Source: Nautilia sp. PV-1 (GTDB lineage Bacteria > Campylobacterota > Campylobacteria > Campylobacterales > Nautiliaceae). Taken from it: DNA of 64,000 bases. Numbering within the stretch: the first letter of the stretch is position 1; every line of letters starts with the position of its first letter. The notes beneath the pieces are model-generated. The model was not told the origin of the DNA and made no database searches. It saw only the letters and a program-made list of their open reading frames with translations. Below, in pieces: positions 1-7,824 of the stretch. The position numbers and the translations under genes are program-made. Location: contig NZ_CP026530.1 of the NCBI RefSeq assembly GCF_004006315.1, forward strand, positions 1,662,001 to 1,726,000. Direction: 5' to 3'.

Positions 1-32
1 TTAGGTAAGTCTATCCCTGCAATTCTTGCCAT
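1..32 (-). CDS. rpsM: 30S ribosomal protein S13, N-terminus only (runs off the window)
   Basis: The first ten residues (MARIAGIDLP) match the invariant start of ribosomal protein S13, which sits in the head of the small subunit. Only the start is inside the window. It lies 3 bp after the rpmJ stop codon on the same strand, the usual bacterial order rpmJ-rpsM, so the two are probably cotranscribed from the promoter near 338. Confidence 0.85.
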   Translation of the reverse strand, partial: MARIAGIDLP

Positions 33-35
33 GTT

Positions 36-149
36 TTATCCTTGTCTTTGTTTATGTCTAGGATTTTCACAAATAACTCTTACAATCCCTTTTCTTTTTA
101 CCACTTTACATTTAGGGCAAATTTTCTTAACTGATGCTCTAACTTTCAT
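36..149 (-). CDS. rpmJ: 50S ribosomal protein L36
   Basis: A 37-residue protein beginning [15 protein letters not shown] and ending NPRHKQRQG, the standard length and sequence of L36. It keeps the Cys-x2-Cys...Cys...His zinc site of the 'C+' form of L36. The ribosome site AAGGAGAAG lies just upstream of the ATG. infA, often placed before rpmJ, is absent here: a 180-bp structured leader and then a purine permease lie upstream. The gene is too short for ordinary ORF cut-offs. Confidence 0.95.
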   Translation of the reverse strand: MKVRASVKKICPKCKVVKRKGIVRVICENPRHKQRQG

Positions 150-341
150 AACTTCTCCTTAAATTTTAGGAAAATACGTTTTCCGTTTAAACGCCCCTTA
201 GGTACAAAGACCAGCTCTTGCAATTAGTCAGCTGCGATTTTGCAAAGTTTGTGAAACAGCTTCACAACTTCACAACCCCACAACTAAACTACTTACTAAT
301 TGCAAAACCTCTTTTACGTTCAGGGGGATGGAATTATACCA
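150..341 (-). promoter_or_regulatory. Promoter and structured leader of the rpmJ-rpsM operon
   Basis: On the minus strand an extended -10 (TGGTATAAT, 341-333) predicts a start near 326, giving a leader of about 175 nt before rpmJ. The leader holds a perfect 11-bp inverted repeat, TTGCAATTAGT (305-295) with ACTAATTGCAA (228-218). Inside it are a smaller hairpin (GTGAA/TTCAC) and GTTGTGAAG-like repeats. No reading frame is convincing. A long-range stem in front of a ribosomal operon suggests autogenous control, as with r-protein leaders elsewhere, but the ligand cannot be named from sequence. Confidence 0.55.
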
Positions 342-356
342 TATAAATATGTTTGA

Positions 357-398
357 AAGTAAAAAGTAAAAAGTGAAAAGTGAAAAAGAGAAGAAAAA
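357..398. repeat. Degenerate 7-bp tandem repeat (AAAAGTG type)
   Basis: Runs of AAAAGTA/AAAAGTG units fill the spacer between the permease stop and the rpmJ promoter. Similar 7-bp units occur at other gene junctions in this window: 1806-1836, 8964-9002, 10562-10600, 11975-12000, 12350-12430 and 35173-35200. Confidence 0.6.
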
Positions 399-430
399 AT
401 AGTTCTATTATTTCCTTAATTAAAGGAAAT
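392..430 (-). terminator. Possible terminator after the purine permease
   Basis: Directly after the permease stop codon lies the 8-bp stem ATTTCCTT/AAGGAAAT (430-423 with 417-410). A second small dyad (AATAG/CTATT) and a run of T on the minus strand follow. The spacing to the T-run is looser than in a textbook terminator. Confidence 0.45.
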
Positions 431-1716
431 TAAGGATGAACTATAAACATTAAGAGTCCGATTATAGCAATAGAAAGCGTTCCGAGTGTAAGTTTTTCTT
501 TTTCTCCTCTGCATAAAGCCAATATGAAATAAGCTACAAACCCTGCGCTTAATCCTATAGTAATTGAAAAAGTTAAAGGCATTAAAAGTACTGTAATAAA
601 TACGCTCACAGCCGTTGTAGTATCAGAAAAATTAATATTTTTAAGCTCACCGAACATTAAAACACCGACCATTACAAGAATAGGATAAATTGCGTTATCA
701 GGAATAGCTTTATATATTGGAAGGAAAAACAGAGTTGTTACAAACAGTAATCCGGTAACTATAGCAGTAAGACCCGTTCTTCCCCCTTCTTCAACTCCTG
801 CTGCGCTTTCAATAAAAGAAGTTGTAGTAGATGTACCGAGAGTCGCACCGATAACTGTGGCAGCAGCGTCTGCCTGAAGAGTTTTCTCAAGTTCTACAGG
901 TTCTTTAAAAAGTCCGGCTCTCATACCGATACCGGCAAGCGTTCCTATAGTATCAAACAAATCCGTAACCAAGAACGTTACTATTACAGGAAGCAGTGAA
1001 AGTTTTAAAGCGCTCATAATATCAAAATGAAACGCTATAGGCGCCATACTTGCAGGCATTGAAACTACGCCCTGAGGCATTTGGGCAAGTCCGAACACCC
1101 ATGCGATAATAGAAGTCACCGCAATTGAGATTATAAAAGCTCCTTTTACCCTGTATGCATATAAAACTGCAGCAACAAAAAAGCCTAAAATTCCTAATAA
1201 AACTTCCGGATTATGAATTGTTCCAAGTGCAACAAAAGTAGCTTTGTTTGAAACAATCACACCCATACCTTTAAGTCCGATAAAAGCAATAAACGCACCG
1301 ATACCGGCACTGATTGCTCTTCTTAAATCATCAGGCACCGATTCAAACACCCAGGCTCTGAAACGTGTTAGAGAAAGCACAAGGAAAATTAAACCGCTTA
1401 TCATAACTACACCTAAAGCTGTCTGCCAAGGAATACCCATTCCTTTAACCAAACCGAATGTAAAATAGGCGTTTAAGCCCATTCCGACACTCATTGCAAC
1501 AGGCGTATTTGACCAAAAACCGTTTAATATAGTAGCAATAATCGTCACTACCGCCGTAGCAGTAATCAAAGCATCAAAAGGCATACCGGTTAAACTCATA
1601 ATTCCGGCATTTACCGGTACAATATACATCATGGCGAGAAACGTCGTAAATCCAGCTCTTACTTCCGTCCCCACGGTAGTATTATGCTTAGAAAGCTTGA
1701 AGAGTTTTTCAAACAT
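430..1716 (-). CDS. NCS2-family adenine/guanine/hypoxanthine permease (AzgA/PbuG type)
   Basis: A 428-residue polytopic membrane protein that imports purine bases by proton symport across the inner membrane. The N-terminus (FEKLFKLSKHNTTVGTEVRAG), the block with SVGMGLNAYFTF, the stretch LVTDLFDTIGTLAGIGMRAG and the segment GTSTTTSFIESAAGVEEGGRTGL are hallmarks of the AzgA branch of NCS2 rather than the xanthine/uracil branch. The length is normal. The start ATG follows AAGGAG with good spacing. It stands alone between Hsp20 and the rpmJ operon with its own promoter. The exact base cannot be told from sequence. Confidence 0.9.
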   Translation of the reverse strand: MFEKLFKLSKHNTTVGTEVRAGFTTFLAMMYIVPVNAGIMSLTGMPFDALITATAVVTIIATILNGFWSNTPVAMSVGMGLNAYFTFGLVKGMGIPWQTALGVVMISGLIFLVLSLTRFRAWVFESVPDDLRRAISAGIGAFIAFIGLKGMGVIVSNKATFVALGTIHNPEVLLGILGFFVAAVLYAYRVKGAFIISIAVTSIIAWVFGLAQMPQGVVSMPASMAPIAFHFDIMSALKLSLLPVIVTFLVTDLFDTIGTLAGIGMRAGLFKEPVELEKTLQADAAATVIGATLGTSTTTSFIESAAGVEEGGRTGLTAIVTGLLFVTTLFFLPIYKAIPDNAIYPILVMVGVLMFGELKNINFSDTTTAVSVFITVLLMPLTFSITIGLSAGFVAYFILALCRGEKEKLTLGTLSIAIIGLLMFIVHP

Positions 1717-1721
1717 TTTTA

Positions 1722-1752
1722 CTCCTTGATTAATTTCAAGGAGATTATAACA
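1722..1752 (-). promoter_or_regulatory. Permease promoter with an operator-like dyad over the start site and SD
   Basis: An extended -10 (TGTTATAAT, 1752-1744) is followed at once by a perfect dyad, CTCCTTGA (1743-1736) and TCAAGGAG (1729-1722) around a 6-nt centre. The right arm contains the Shine-Dalgarno sequence AAGGAG. The predicted transcript start falls inside the left arm, so the dyad fits a DNA operator better than a full RNA hairpin. Which regulator would bind is unknown. Confidence 0.5.
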
Positions 1753-1839
1753 AATATGAAACTGATATTAAATGGCTACAAAAAAAGTCTTATTTAGTAA
1801 GGAATTAAAGGATGAAAGCAGAAGGTGGAAGGTGAAAGA

Positions 1840-2262
1840 TTATTTAATTTCGATTTTTTTACCTTCCGGTTTTTTGCGTCTTGGAATAAATAGTTTCAAT
1901 ACACCGTTTTCATATTTAGCTTCAATATTTTCGCTGTCCGCATCCGCAGGTAATTTAAAGCTTCTTTCAAATCTTCCGAAAAAGCTCTCTATTCTTGTAT
2001 AGTTTTCTTTTTCTTCTTTTCTTTCAAGTTTTCTTTCACCGGAAATTGTTAAAATACCCTCATTTACAGAAATTTCTATATTTTCTTTATTAACACCCGG
2101 AAGGTCTATTTCTAAATAATAACCTTTTTCATCTACTTTTTCATTAACTGCCGGTGTAAAGGTTTCTACTTTTTGAACCGGTCTGTTTGTATTTAATACA
2201 GCTCCGAGTCTTCTTTCGATATCTTGTAATTCTCTAAACGGATCGAACACTGTTGGCCACAT
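1840..2262 (-). CDS. Small heat-shock protein, Hsp20/alpha-crystallin family
   Basis: A 140-residue cytosolic holdase chaperone. The N-terminus (MWPTVFDPFRELQDIERRLG) is typical of bacterial class A sHSPs. The alpha-crystallin domain spans about residues 35-135, with the conserved LPGVNKENIEISVNEGILTI and the C-terminal strand ENGVLKLFIPR (variant of the A-x-x-x-n-GvL motif). The I-x-I-type tail is IEIK. The gene is monocistronic behind a near-perfect sigma70 promoter (2296-2324) and a strong AAAAGGAGG ribosome site. No CIRCE or HAIR element is visible upstream. Confidence 0.92.
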   Translation of the reverse strand: MWPTVFDPFRELQDIERRLGAVLNTNRPVQKVETFTPAVNEKVDEKGYYLEIDLPGVNKENIEISVNEGILTISGERKLERKEEKENYTRIESFFGRFERSFKLPADADSENIEAKYENGVLKLFIPRRKKPEGKKIEIK

Positions 2263-2295
2263 TGTCCCCTCCTTTTAAAGAATTTTAACATCGTA

Positions 2296-2324
2296 ATTAT
2301 ACAAAATTTACAATATTTTGTCAA
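2296..2324 (-). promoter_or_regulatory. Consensus sigma70 promoter of hsp20
   Basis: On the minus strand TTGACA (2324-2319), a 17-bp spacer and TATAAT (2301-2296), a full match to the sigma70 consensus, about 35 bp upstream of the start codon. The -35 lies next to the stop codon of the upstream AsmA-like gene. Confidence 0.8.
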
Positions 2325-2335
2325 TAAAGTTGATA

Positions 2336-3679
2336 TTAAAAGACTAATATTTTATTATCCACCTGCCTAAAGTCTCTTTTTTCCAATACTTTTATTTTTC
2401 CGTTTTCCAACAACAGTTTAAATACATTGTTTCCTTTTCTGAGATAAACTATAATGTGATACTTATCAGGATATGTAAATTCGCCTTTTTTTATACTGAT
2501 TGATATATTCTGATTGGTACTGAGCATATCAAATACCGCATGTTTATTATCAAACATACCTTTAAAAAACACTTTTCCGGTATTTTCTTTGGAAAGATTA
2601 ATTCCTGTCAGGTAATATATTTTTTTGATCAGTTTATTATTTAGAAATTTCGTATTATTGCTGACAATATCGAAAGTGCCTAATTTGTCATATATTTTAA
2701 CAGTTCCGGATATATCTCCATCTAATATCTGCATAACACCTATATGACTGAAAAACTGTTTACCGTTCATTTTAAATGTTAATTCTATTCTTGAATCGGC
2801 AAAACCTTCAAAGTTGTCTCCTTTAAATTTCAAAACGCCGTTTGAAGACTCGTAAATACCGTGCATATCGGTTTTTTCTTTAAAAGGATATAATAAAATC
2901 GGCTGCAGTTTGTTTAAATCGAGATTCTCAGCTTTAAATTTAGACTCCCAGTAATCATTAAAAATTCTTCCGTTCAAAATAATATTTCCGATACCGGACT
3001 CTATATTTGAATTAAAAGAAACATTATGATTTTTAATATTTAAATCGGTAACGGCCTTAAAATCGGTTTTTATACGGTTTTTATATTCCCCTGTAGTTTT
3101 AAAAACCGCTTTATAAACTGAATTATGTTTGTTAATTTGCATATCAGTCTGTCCGCTTACCCATGGATAGTCTATTTTAAGCATATATAAAATTTTCTGC
3201 AGATTAAAATCGCTTCCTTTAGCATCCATATCTACTTTATCGTCAATGTTAACTTTAAAATTCATATATCCGTTTGCAAAAAAAGACATACCGTCTATAA
3301 CAATGTTATTTCTGTCAGTATATATTTTCCCGCTTAAATTCATTTTTCCCTGAAAATAAGGAGACAAATCGCTTAATTTTTGCACATTCCCTTCAAACAT
3401 AGCATTAAAAGGGAATAAGGCACCGTAAATTTTAACAACATTGTGTCCTTTTTTTGCAACAAGAGAAAAATTATTAACCCCGTAATCCAAATACGTTATT
3501 TCCGTACCGGGCATATATTTGTCTATTTTCGTTTCTATTACTTTTTTTAATACGGCACTTCCCACCGGTGTTAACATTAACAATATTAAAAAAATTGCAA
3601 TACCCATTCCTACCAAAAAACCTAACAATACTTTATATTTTAATGTTTTTTTATGAAATTTTTTAAATCTTTTAAACAT
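2336..3679 (-). CDS. AsmA-like inner-membrane-anchored protein
   Basis: A 447-residue protein with a basic N-terminus, one membrane segment (about residues 20-42) and a long beta-rich periplasmic part with repeated patterns such as GxxxNLSGKIYTDRNN and GNIILNGRIFNDYWESKF. This resembles the AsmA/TamB/DUF3971 superfamily of lipid-transfer-like envelope proteins. The call rests on architecture and repeat style, not on a signature motif. The ATG at 3679 is preferred over an upstream TTG because AAGGA sits 6 nt before it. It overlaps the end of the MscS gene by 8 bp, so the two are probably cotranscribed. Confidence 0.6.
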   Translation of the reverse strand: MFKRFKKFHKKTLKYKVLLGFLVGMGIAIFLILLMLTPVGSAVLKKVIETKIDKYMPGTEITYLDYGVNNFSLVAKKGHNVVKIYGALFPFNAMFEGNVQKLSDLSPYFQGKMNLSGKIYTDRNNIVIDGMSFFANGYMNFKVNIDDKVDMDAKGSDFNLQKILYMLKIDYPWVSGQTDMQINKHNSVYKAVFKTTGEYKNRIKTDFKAVTDLNIKNHNVSFNSNIESGIGNIILNGRIFNDYWESKFKAENLDLNKLQPILLYPFKEKTDMHGIYESSNGVLKFKGDNFEGFADSRIELTFKMNGKQFFSHIGVMQILDGDISGTVKIYDKLGTFDIVSNNTKFLNNKLIKKIYYLTGINLSKENTGKVFFKGMFDNKHAVFDMLSTNQNISISIKKGEFTYPDKYHIIVYLRKGNNVFKLLLENGKIKVLEKRDFRQVDNKILVF

Positions 3680-4763
3680 TTTCAATCCTTACCGGCGTTT
3701 CAATATATAAGCTGTTTGACGGGAAAGCAAATGAAGCACCGTTTTTTTCTACTATTTCTTTTATTTTAAAATTAACATCCTCCCTTATTTTTAAATAATC
3801 GTCCCAAACCGCAGTTTTTGTAAAAAAATAACAAAAAATGCTCAAACTGCTGTCCTGATATTCATCGAAATAAATTAATATAGGATCATTATGAATATCA
3901 GGATGTTCTAAAAGCGTCTTTCTTATTTCATTGAGTATTTTTTCCATTGTTTCAAGTGTAGTGTCGTATGTAAGCCCTAGACGCATCATGATTCTGCGTC
4001 TGTCTCTGCGGCTGAAATTCTCCACATCCGAATTGGCTATTACGGAATTTGGAACTACGATAAGTCTTTTATCAAAAGCTCTGATTTTAGTGGTTCGCAT
4101 TCCTATATCTTCCACTATTCCTTCGGCACTGCCTATTTTTACCCATTCTCCTATTTTAAATATATTATCCGTTAAAATAGCAATGCCGCCAAAAATATTA
4201 GCCGCCGTATCCTTTGCGGCAAGAGCGAAAGCCAAACCTCCAAGACCCAATGAAGCTAAAAATCCGGTAACGTTAATGCCCCAGTCCTGAAGCAGAGCCA
4301 CAACGCCGACTGTTACAACAAACACCTTTGTTATTTTGATTAAAAAAGAAGCAAGTTCTCTTGAGGCTTTGCCGAATTTGCCCAAAAAACGGTATACATA
4401 ATCTTCAAACTCGGTAATTATGTTATAAATCATCCAAAAGAGATCAAAAATCAACAGACCCTTTAATACGTGATTCAGCAATGTGCTGTTTATTTCTAAA
4501 AAATAAAGCAAAAAATAAATACCCGCTATTATAAATATAAATCTTACCGGCTCTCTTATTGCATTTAAAAATTTATCATCAACTTCAGTTTTTGTTTTAG
4601 AGACCAGTTTTTTAAAAAAAGACAAAACAATAAGAGTAAAAAATTTCCTGGCGAACAGAAACAAAAAAAATACAAAAAAAGCTGTTAAAATCTTATATAA
4701 TGGAAGCGACAGAAACTGGTAATTGAGTATATCAAGCAGAGCTTGAGGAAGATTTTTTTCCAT
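3672..4763 (-). CDS. MscS-family mechanosensitive ion channel
   Basis: A 363-residue inner-membrane channel. Four or five hydrophobic segments precede the pore helix (about residues 165-190: GFLASLGLGGLAFALAAKD, glycine/alanine-rich as in MscS TM3). The cytoplasmic beta domain follows, with FKIGEWVKIGSAEGIVEDIGMRTTKIRAFDKRLIVVPNS, the most conserved MscS stretch. It opens under membrane tension to release solutes. It starts 2 nt after ftsI and runs into the AsmA-like gene, forming the end of the flgB-flgC-fliE-ftsI transcript. Confidence 0.92.
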   Translation of the reverse strand: MEKNLPQALLDILNYQFLSLPLYKILTAFFVFFLFLFARKFFTLIVLSFFKKLVSKTKTEVDDKFLNAIREPVRFIFIIAGIYFLLYFLEINSTLLNHVLKGLLIFDLFWMIYNIITEFEDYVYRFLGKFGKASRELASFLIKITKVFVVTVGVVALLQDWGINVTGFLASLGLGGLAFALAAKDTAANIFGGIAILTDNIFKIGEWVKIGSAEGIVEDIGMRTTKIRAFDKRLIVVPNSVIANSDVENFSRRDRRRIMMRLGLTYDTTLETMEKILNEIRKTLLEHPDIHNDPILIYFDEYQDSSLSIFCYFFTKTAVWDDYLKIREDVNFKIKEIVEKNGASFAFPSNSLYIETPVRIENV

Positions 4764-4764
4764 A

Positions 4765-6471
4765 TTAATCCCCTATTAATTTTTCATCCTTCATTATTAT
4801 AACAATTTTTTTGAATAATGGTACAGCGCTCTGCGAAGCGAAGTAATTCGGAAAAGGGGCTTTAATGTCTAAAAAGGTCACTCCAATGGTATATTTGTGG
4901 GTATTGTCATCAGCAAAACCGAAAAATGAAGAATTGTATATTTTTTCATATTTATTATGAACGCTTACGTGTGCGGTACCGGTTTTACCCGCTGTAAAGA
5001 TACCGTCGATATAAGCGTTTTTGGCTGTCCCTTTTAATACGATTTTTCTTAAAATCCTCAACATTTCATTTGCCGTTTTAGCTTTTAAAACTCTTTTATA
5101 CGTAGTTTTTACATCGGCAATTTTCGGCGTAACTTCTATTCCGTTATTGTTAAATACGTTATATGCTTTGAGAAGCTGAACGAAATTCACCATAATACCG
5201 TATCCGTATGCCGTAGTGGATTTGTATATAGGATACTGAAGCTCCTTCATGCTTCTGATAACACCTTTAAGTTCATAAGGAAGATCTATTCCGCTGTATT
5301 CCGAAAATCCGAAACTTTTAAGACCGTTATAAAATTCGCTAGGCGTTAATCTCAGTGCGAGCTGGGACATTACGATATTACTTGAATAAACAAGGGCGTT
5401 TTCAGCGCTTAGCCATTGGAAAGGGTCGTCATCCCTTATATACGTTTTTCTCCATTTCGGTTTCCATTTACCGTTATATGCGTTTAATACTTCGTAAGGA
5501 TTTACCTTTCCGTGTTCCAAAAGGATCGCAAAAGTAATCGGCTTCATCACAGACCCAGGCTCATAAAGATACCTTACGGCGCTTATTTTCATATTCGGTA
5601 TGTCTTTTTTCGTAATATGGTTCGGATCAAATCTGTTTGAAGACACAATTGCCAGAATTTTGCCGGTTCTTGAATCCATTACGGCAGCCATTACCTCTTT
5701 TGCCTGATAAAGAGATTTTGCTTCGTCAAGCAGTTTTTCTATTCTTTTTTGCAAAATCAGATTAATGTTAAGTGTAATATTTTTACCGTTTACAGGATAT
5801 ACTACAACCGAATTTTTATCATAAATTATATTGCCGCTCACATCCCTGTATCCTGCAATCTTACCGTTTCTTTGCGGTTTTAATATATTGTCGTAATATT
5901 CTTCGATACCGTTGTCGCCTCTGCCCTGATCCTTAAGGTATCTGCCCAAAAACGGTTCAAACGTATTGCCGTAAGGATATATTCTTTTAAAAAGTCCCTC
6001 AACTTTATCTTTCGATACGTATATTACGCTTTCTATATCGTATGCCCTTCTTACACCGTTAAACGAATTAAATACCCTGTAATGATCCAGTATACGTCTG
6101 AGATATACCAGCTGCTGTTTCGTTTTTAAATCCACCTTTGCAAGAAGAACTCTTTTTTTATGGGATCTTAATTTTCTGTAAAGAGTTCTTTTGTCAATTC
6201 CGGTGTAAATACTGAAAAGATCCACAAACATTCTTTTTTTATCGCTTGATATATAAGCCGGGTTAATATATACGCTGTATACTTTTTCGCTTTTTGCGAG
6301 AGTAAAATTTTTTGTTTTAATATTTCCTCTTACAGCGCTTTCTATTTTAGTAATTTTCGGATTAAAATAATTTTTGGGTCTGCTTACGCTGAAAAACAAA
6401 AATGCACCGAACAGCGCCATAACAAGAAGAAAAAAGAGAATGTATATTAAAGGGATTTTATTGTTTTTCAT
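4765..6471 (-). CDS. ftsI: Penicillin-binding protein, division transpeptidase FtsI/PBP3 type
   Basis: A 568-residue class B PBP that cross-links septal peptidoglycan in the periplasm. There is one N-terminal membrane segment (about 7-29), a dimerisation domain, then the transpeptidase domain with all three catalytic motifs: S-x-x-K in EPGSVMKPITF, S-x-N in YSSNIVMSQ and K-T-G in AGKTGTAHVS. The start codon overlaps the fliE stop as TAATG, so translation is coupled. The order flgB-flgC-fliE-ftsI is known from Campylobacterota, which supports FtsI over the elongation enzyme PBP2. Confidence 0.9.
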   Translation of the reverse strand: MKNNKIPLIYILFFLLVMALFGAFLFFSVSRPKNYFNPKITKIESAVRGNIKTKNFTLAKSEKVYSVYINPAYISSDKKRMFVDLFSIYTGIDKRTLYRKLRSHKKRVLLAKVDLKTKQQLVYLRRILDHYRVFNSFNGVRRAYDIESVIYVSKDKVEGLFKRIYPYGNTFEPFLGRYLKDQGRGDNGIEEYYDNILKPQRNGKIAGYRDVSGNIIYDKNSVVVYPVNGKNITLNINLILQKRIEKLLDEAKSLYQAKEVMAAVMDSRTGKILAIVSSNRFDPNHITKKDIPNMKISAVRYLYEPGSVMKPITFAILLEHGKVNPYEVLNAYNGKWKPKWRKTYIRDDDPFQWLSAENALVYSSNIVMSQLALRLTPSEFYNGLKSFGFSEYSGIDLPYELKGVIRSMKELQYPIYKSTTAYGYGIMVNFVQLLKAYNVFNNNGIEVTPKIADVKTTYKRVLKAKTANEMLRILRKIVLKGTAKNAYIDGIFTAGKTGTAHVSVHNKYEKIYNSSFFGFADDNTHKYTIGVTFLDIKAPFPNYFASQSAVPLFKKIVIIMKDEKLIGD

Positions 6472-6761
6472 TAAATCTGAGTTTTAAGCAGCTCTTTGTA
6501 AGCGTTAATGGCTTTGTTTCTTACTTCCAAAACCATTTTCATCTGCATCTCGGCTTTTTGAATTGTAATTGAAGCTTTTGCCAAATCTTCGACATTTCCT
6601 GTTGCTATATCGGCCTGCGCTTTATCTGCGTCTTCCATCATATTATTGGTTGTATCTATTTCTTTTTTTAACAGATCTTCAAAACTGCCGTCGGCTTTGT
6701 TTTTATTATTAGCAACATTTCCGATACTGCCAGTATTATCAACTTTGTTTATAAAAGCCAT
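6471..6761 (-). CDS. fliE: Flagellar hook-basal body protein FliE
   Basis: A 96-residue protein that joins the MS ring to the proximal rod. The C-terminal half has the FliE pattern (ASITIQKAEMQMKMVLEVRNKAINAYKELLKTQI), which is the conserved and diagnostic part. The N-terminal half is short and polar, as is normal. It lies third in the rod-gene cluster, 9 bp after flgC, and couples to ftsI downstream. Confidence 0.93.
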   Translation of the reverse strand: MAFINKVDNTGSIGNVANNKNKADGSFEDLLKKEIDTTNNMMEDADKAQADIATGNVEDLAKASITIQKAEMQMKMVLEVRNKAINAYKELLKTQI

Positions 6762-6770
6762 TATCTATCC

Positions 6771-7268
6771 TTAACTTTGTAATATGCTTATAGCGTTATT
6801 CGCCATTGATTTGGCACTTTGAAAAGCCGCCACGTTTGCCTGATAAGCCCTTGTCGCTTCTAATAAATCGGACATTTCTATAACCGGATTAATATTAGGG
6901 TACGCCACATACCCCTGAGCATTCGCATCCGGATTGCTCGGGTCGTATTTTAATATAGGTTTTGAATCGTCCCTTACCACCTTATCGACAACTACCGTCT
7001 CAATAGGAGGTTTTGCAACCGCATTGTCTTCCCCCGACTCATCTAACGGATTTTCATACTGATGAAAATCGGCAGTTTTATCAATTTCTTGATTTAACTG
7101 GTCTTCAAAAGGCACCGCTTTAAAGATAACCTCTTTTCTTCTGTACGGTCCTCCTTCCGGAGTTCTGGTTGTATTGGCATTTGCGATGTTTTCGGAAATT
7201 ATATTAATTCTGAATCTTTCCGCCGAAAGACCGTATCCCGAAATATCAAAACTGTTAAAAAATCCCAT
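6771..7268 (-). CDS. flgC: Flagellar basal-body rod protein FlgC
   Basis: A 165-residue proximal rod protein exported by the flagellar type III system. It has the N-terminal rod motif (ISENIANANTTRTPEGGPYRRKEVIF) and the C-terminal helix NPVIEMSDLLEATRAYQANVAAFQSAKSMANNAISIL, both typical of FlgC. It lies between flgB (10 bp upstream) and fliE. Confidence 0.95.
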   Translation of the reverse strand: MGFFNSFDISGYGLSAERFRINIISENIANANTTRTPEGGPYRRKEVIFKAVPFEDQLNQEIDKTADFHQYENPLDESGEDNAVAKPPIETVVVDKVVRDDSKPILKYDPSNPDANAQGYVAYPNINPVIEMSDLLEATRAYQANVAAFQSAKSMANNAISILQS

Positions 7269-7278
7269 TACTCAGCCT

Positions 7279-7713
7279 TTATATATTTTTACTTGAATCA
7301 ATTACCGCTTTAAAAATATCTATATCTTTTCTTAACGCCTGAATTGTAGCGTTGTAAGCGATATTGTTTTTTGCCATTTCGGTAGTTTCCACGTCAATAT
7401 CCACACTGTTGCCGTCGTTTCTCGCCAAATGGCCGTCTCTGTAAAAAACAACCGGTTTAACATCTTCGCTATCGTCAAACCCTGATAAATGCCCCGGTTC
7501 TGTTTGAGCCAGTTTTAGTTTAGGCGTTCCATTGTGAATTCCGAATTTCTGATCCACTTCTTCCTGAAGCGCATCTTCAAATCTTATATCTTTCGGTCTG
7601 TAATAAGGAGTATCGGCATTTGCAATATTACTGGCAATCATATCCTGTCTTATTTTGCGGTAATGTAAAGACTGCTCTAAGATATCAAAGCTTTTTGATA
7701 TTTCAAATGCCAC
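7279..7713 (-). CDS. flgB: Flagellar basal-body rod protein FlgB
   Basis: A 144-residue proximal rod protein with the flagellar rod signature (MIASNIANADTPYYRPKDIRFEDAL, about residues 25-50) and a C-terminal helical part (DVETTEMAKNNIAYNATIQAL). The start is GTG, preceded by GGAG at 5 nt; an ATG one base upstream is out of frame. It is the first gene of the flgB-flgC-fliE-ftsI-mscS run and probably has a sigma54-type promoter. Confidence 0.95.
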   Translation of the reverse strand: MAFEISKSFDILEQSLHYRKIRQDMIASNIANADTPYYRPKDIRFEDALQEEVDQKFGIHNGTPKLKLAQTEPGHLSGFDDSEDVKPVVFYRDGHLARNDGNSVDIDVETTEMAKNNIAYNATIQALRKDIDIFKAVIDSSKNI

Positions 7714-7736
7714 ATTTACTCCTTTTTATTTTTACA

Positions 7737-7753
7737 AGCAATTTCTATTCCGT
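7737..7753 (-). promoter_or_regulatory. Possible sigma54 (RpoN) promoter of flgB
   Basis: On the minus strand CGG-N10-GCTT: GG (7751-7750), exactly 10 bases, then GC (7739-7738) within TTGCTT, matching the core GG-N10-GC of sigma54 promoters. The -24 half is weak (CGGAAT instead of TGGCAC). Control of rod genes by RpoN is established in Campylobacter and Helicobacter. The start site would fall just upstream of the ribosome site. Confidence 0.4.
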
Positions 7754-7824
7754 ATTTTTATAACTGTTTTTAATATAAATTTTTGTTAAAATTCTATCAA
7801 TATTATACTTCATAAAGGTTAATT

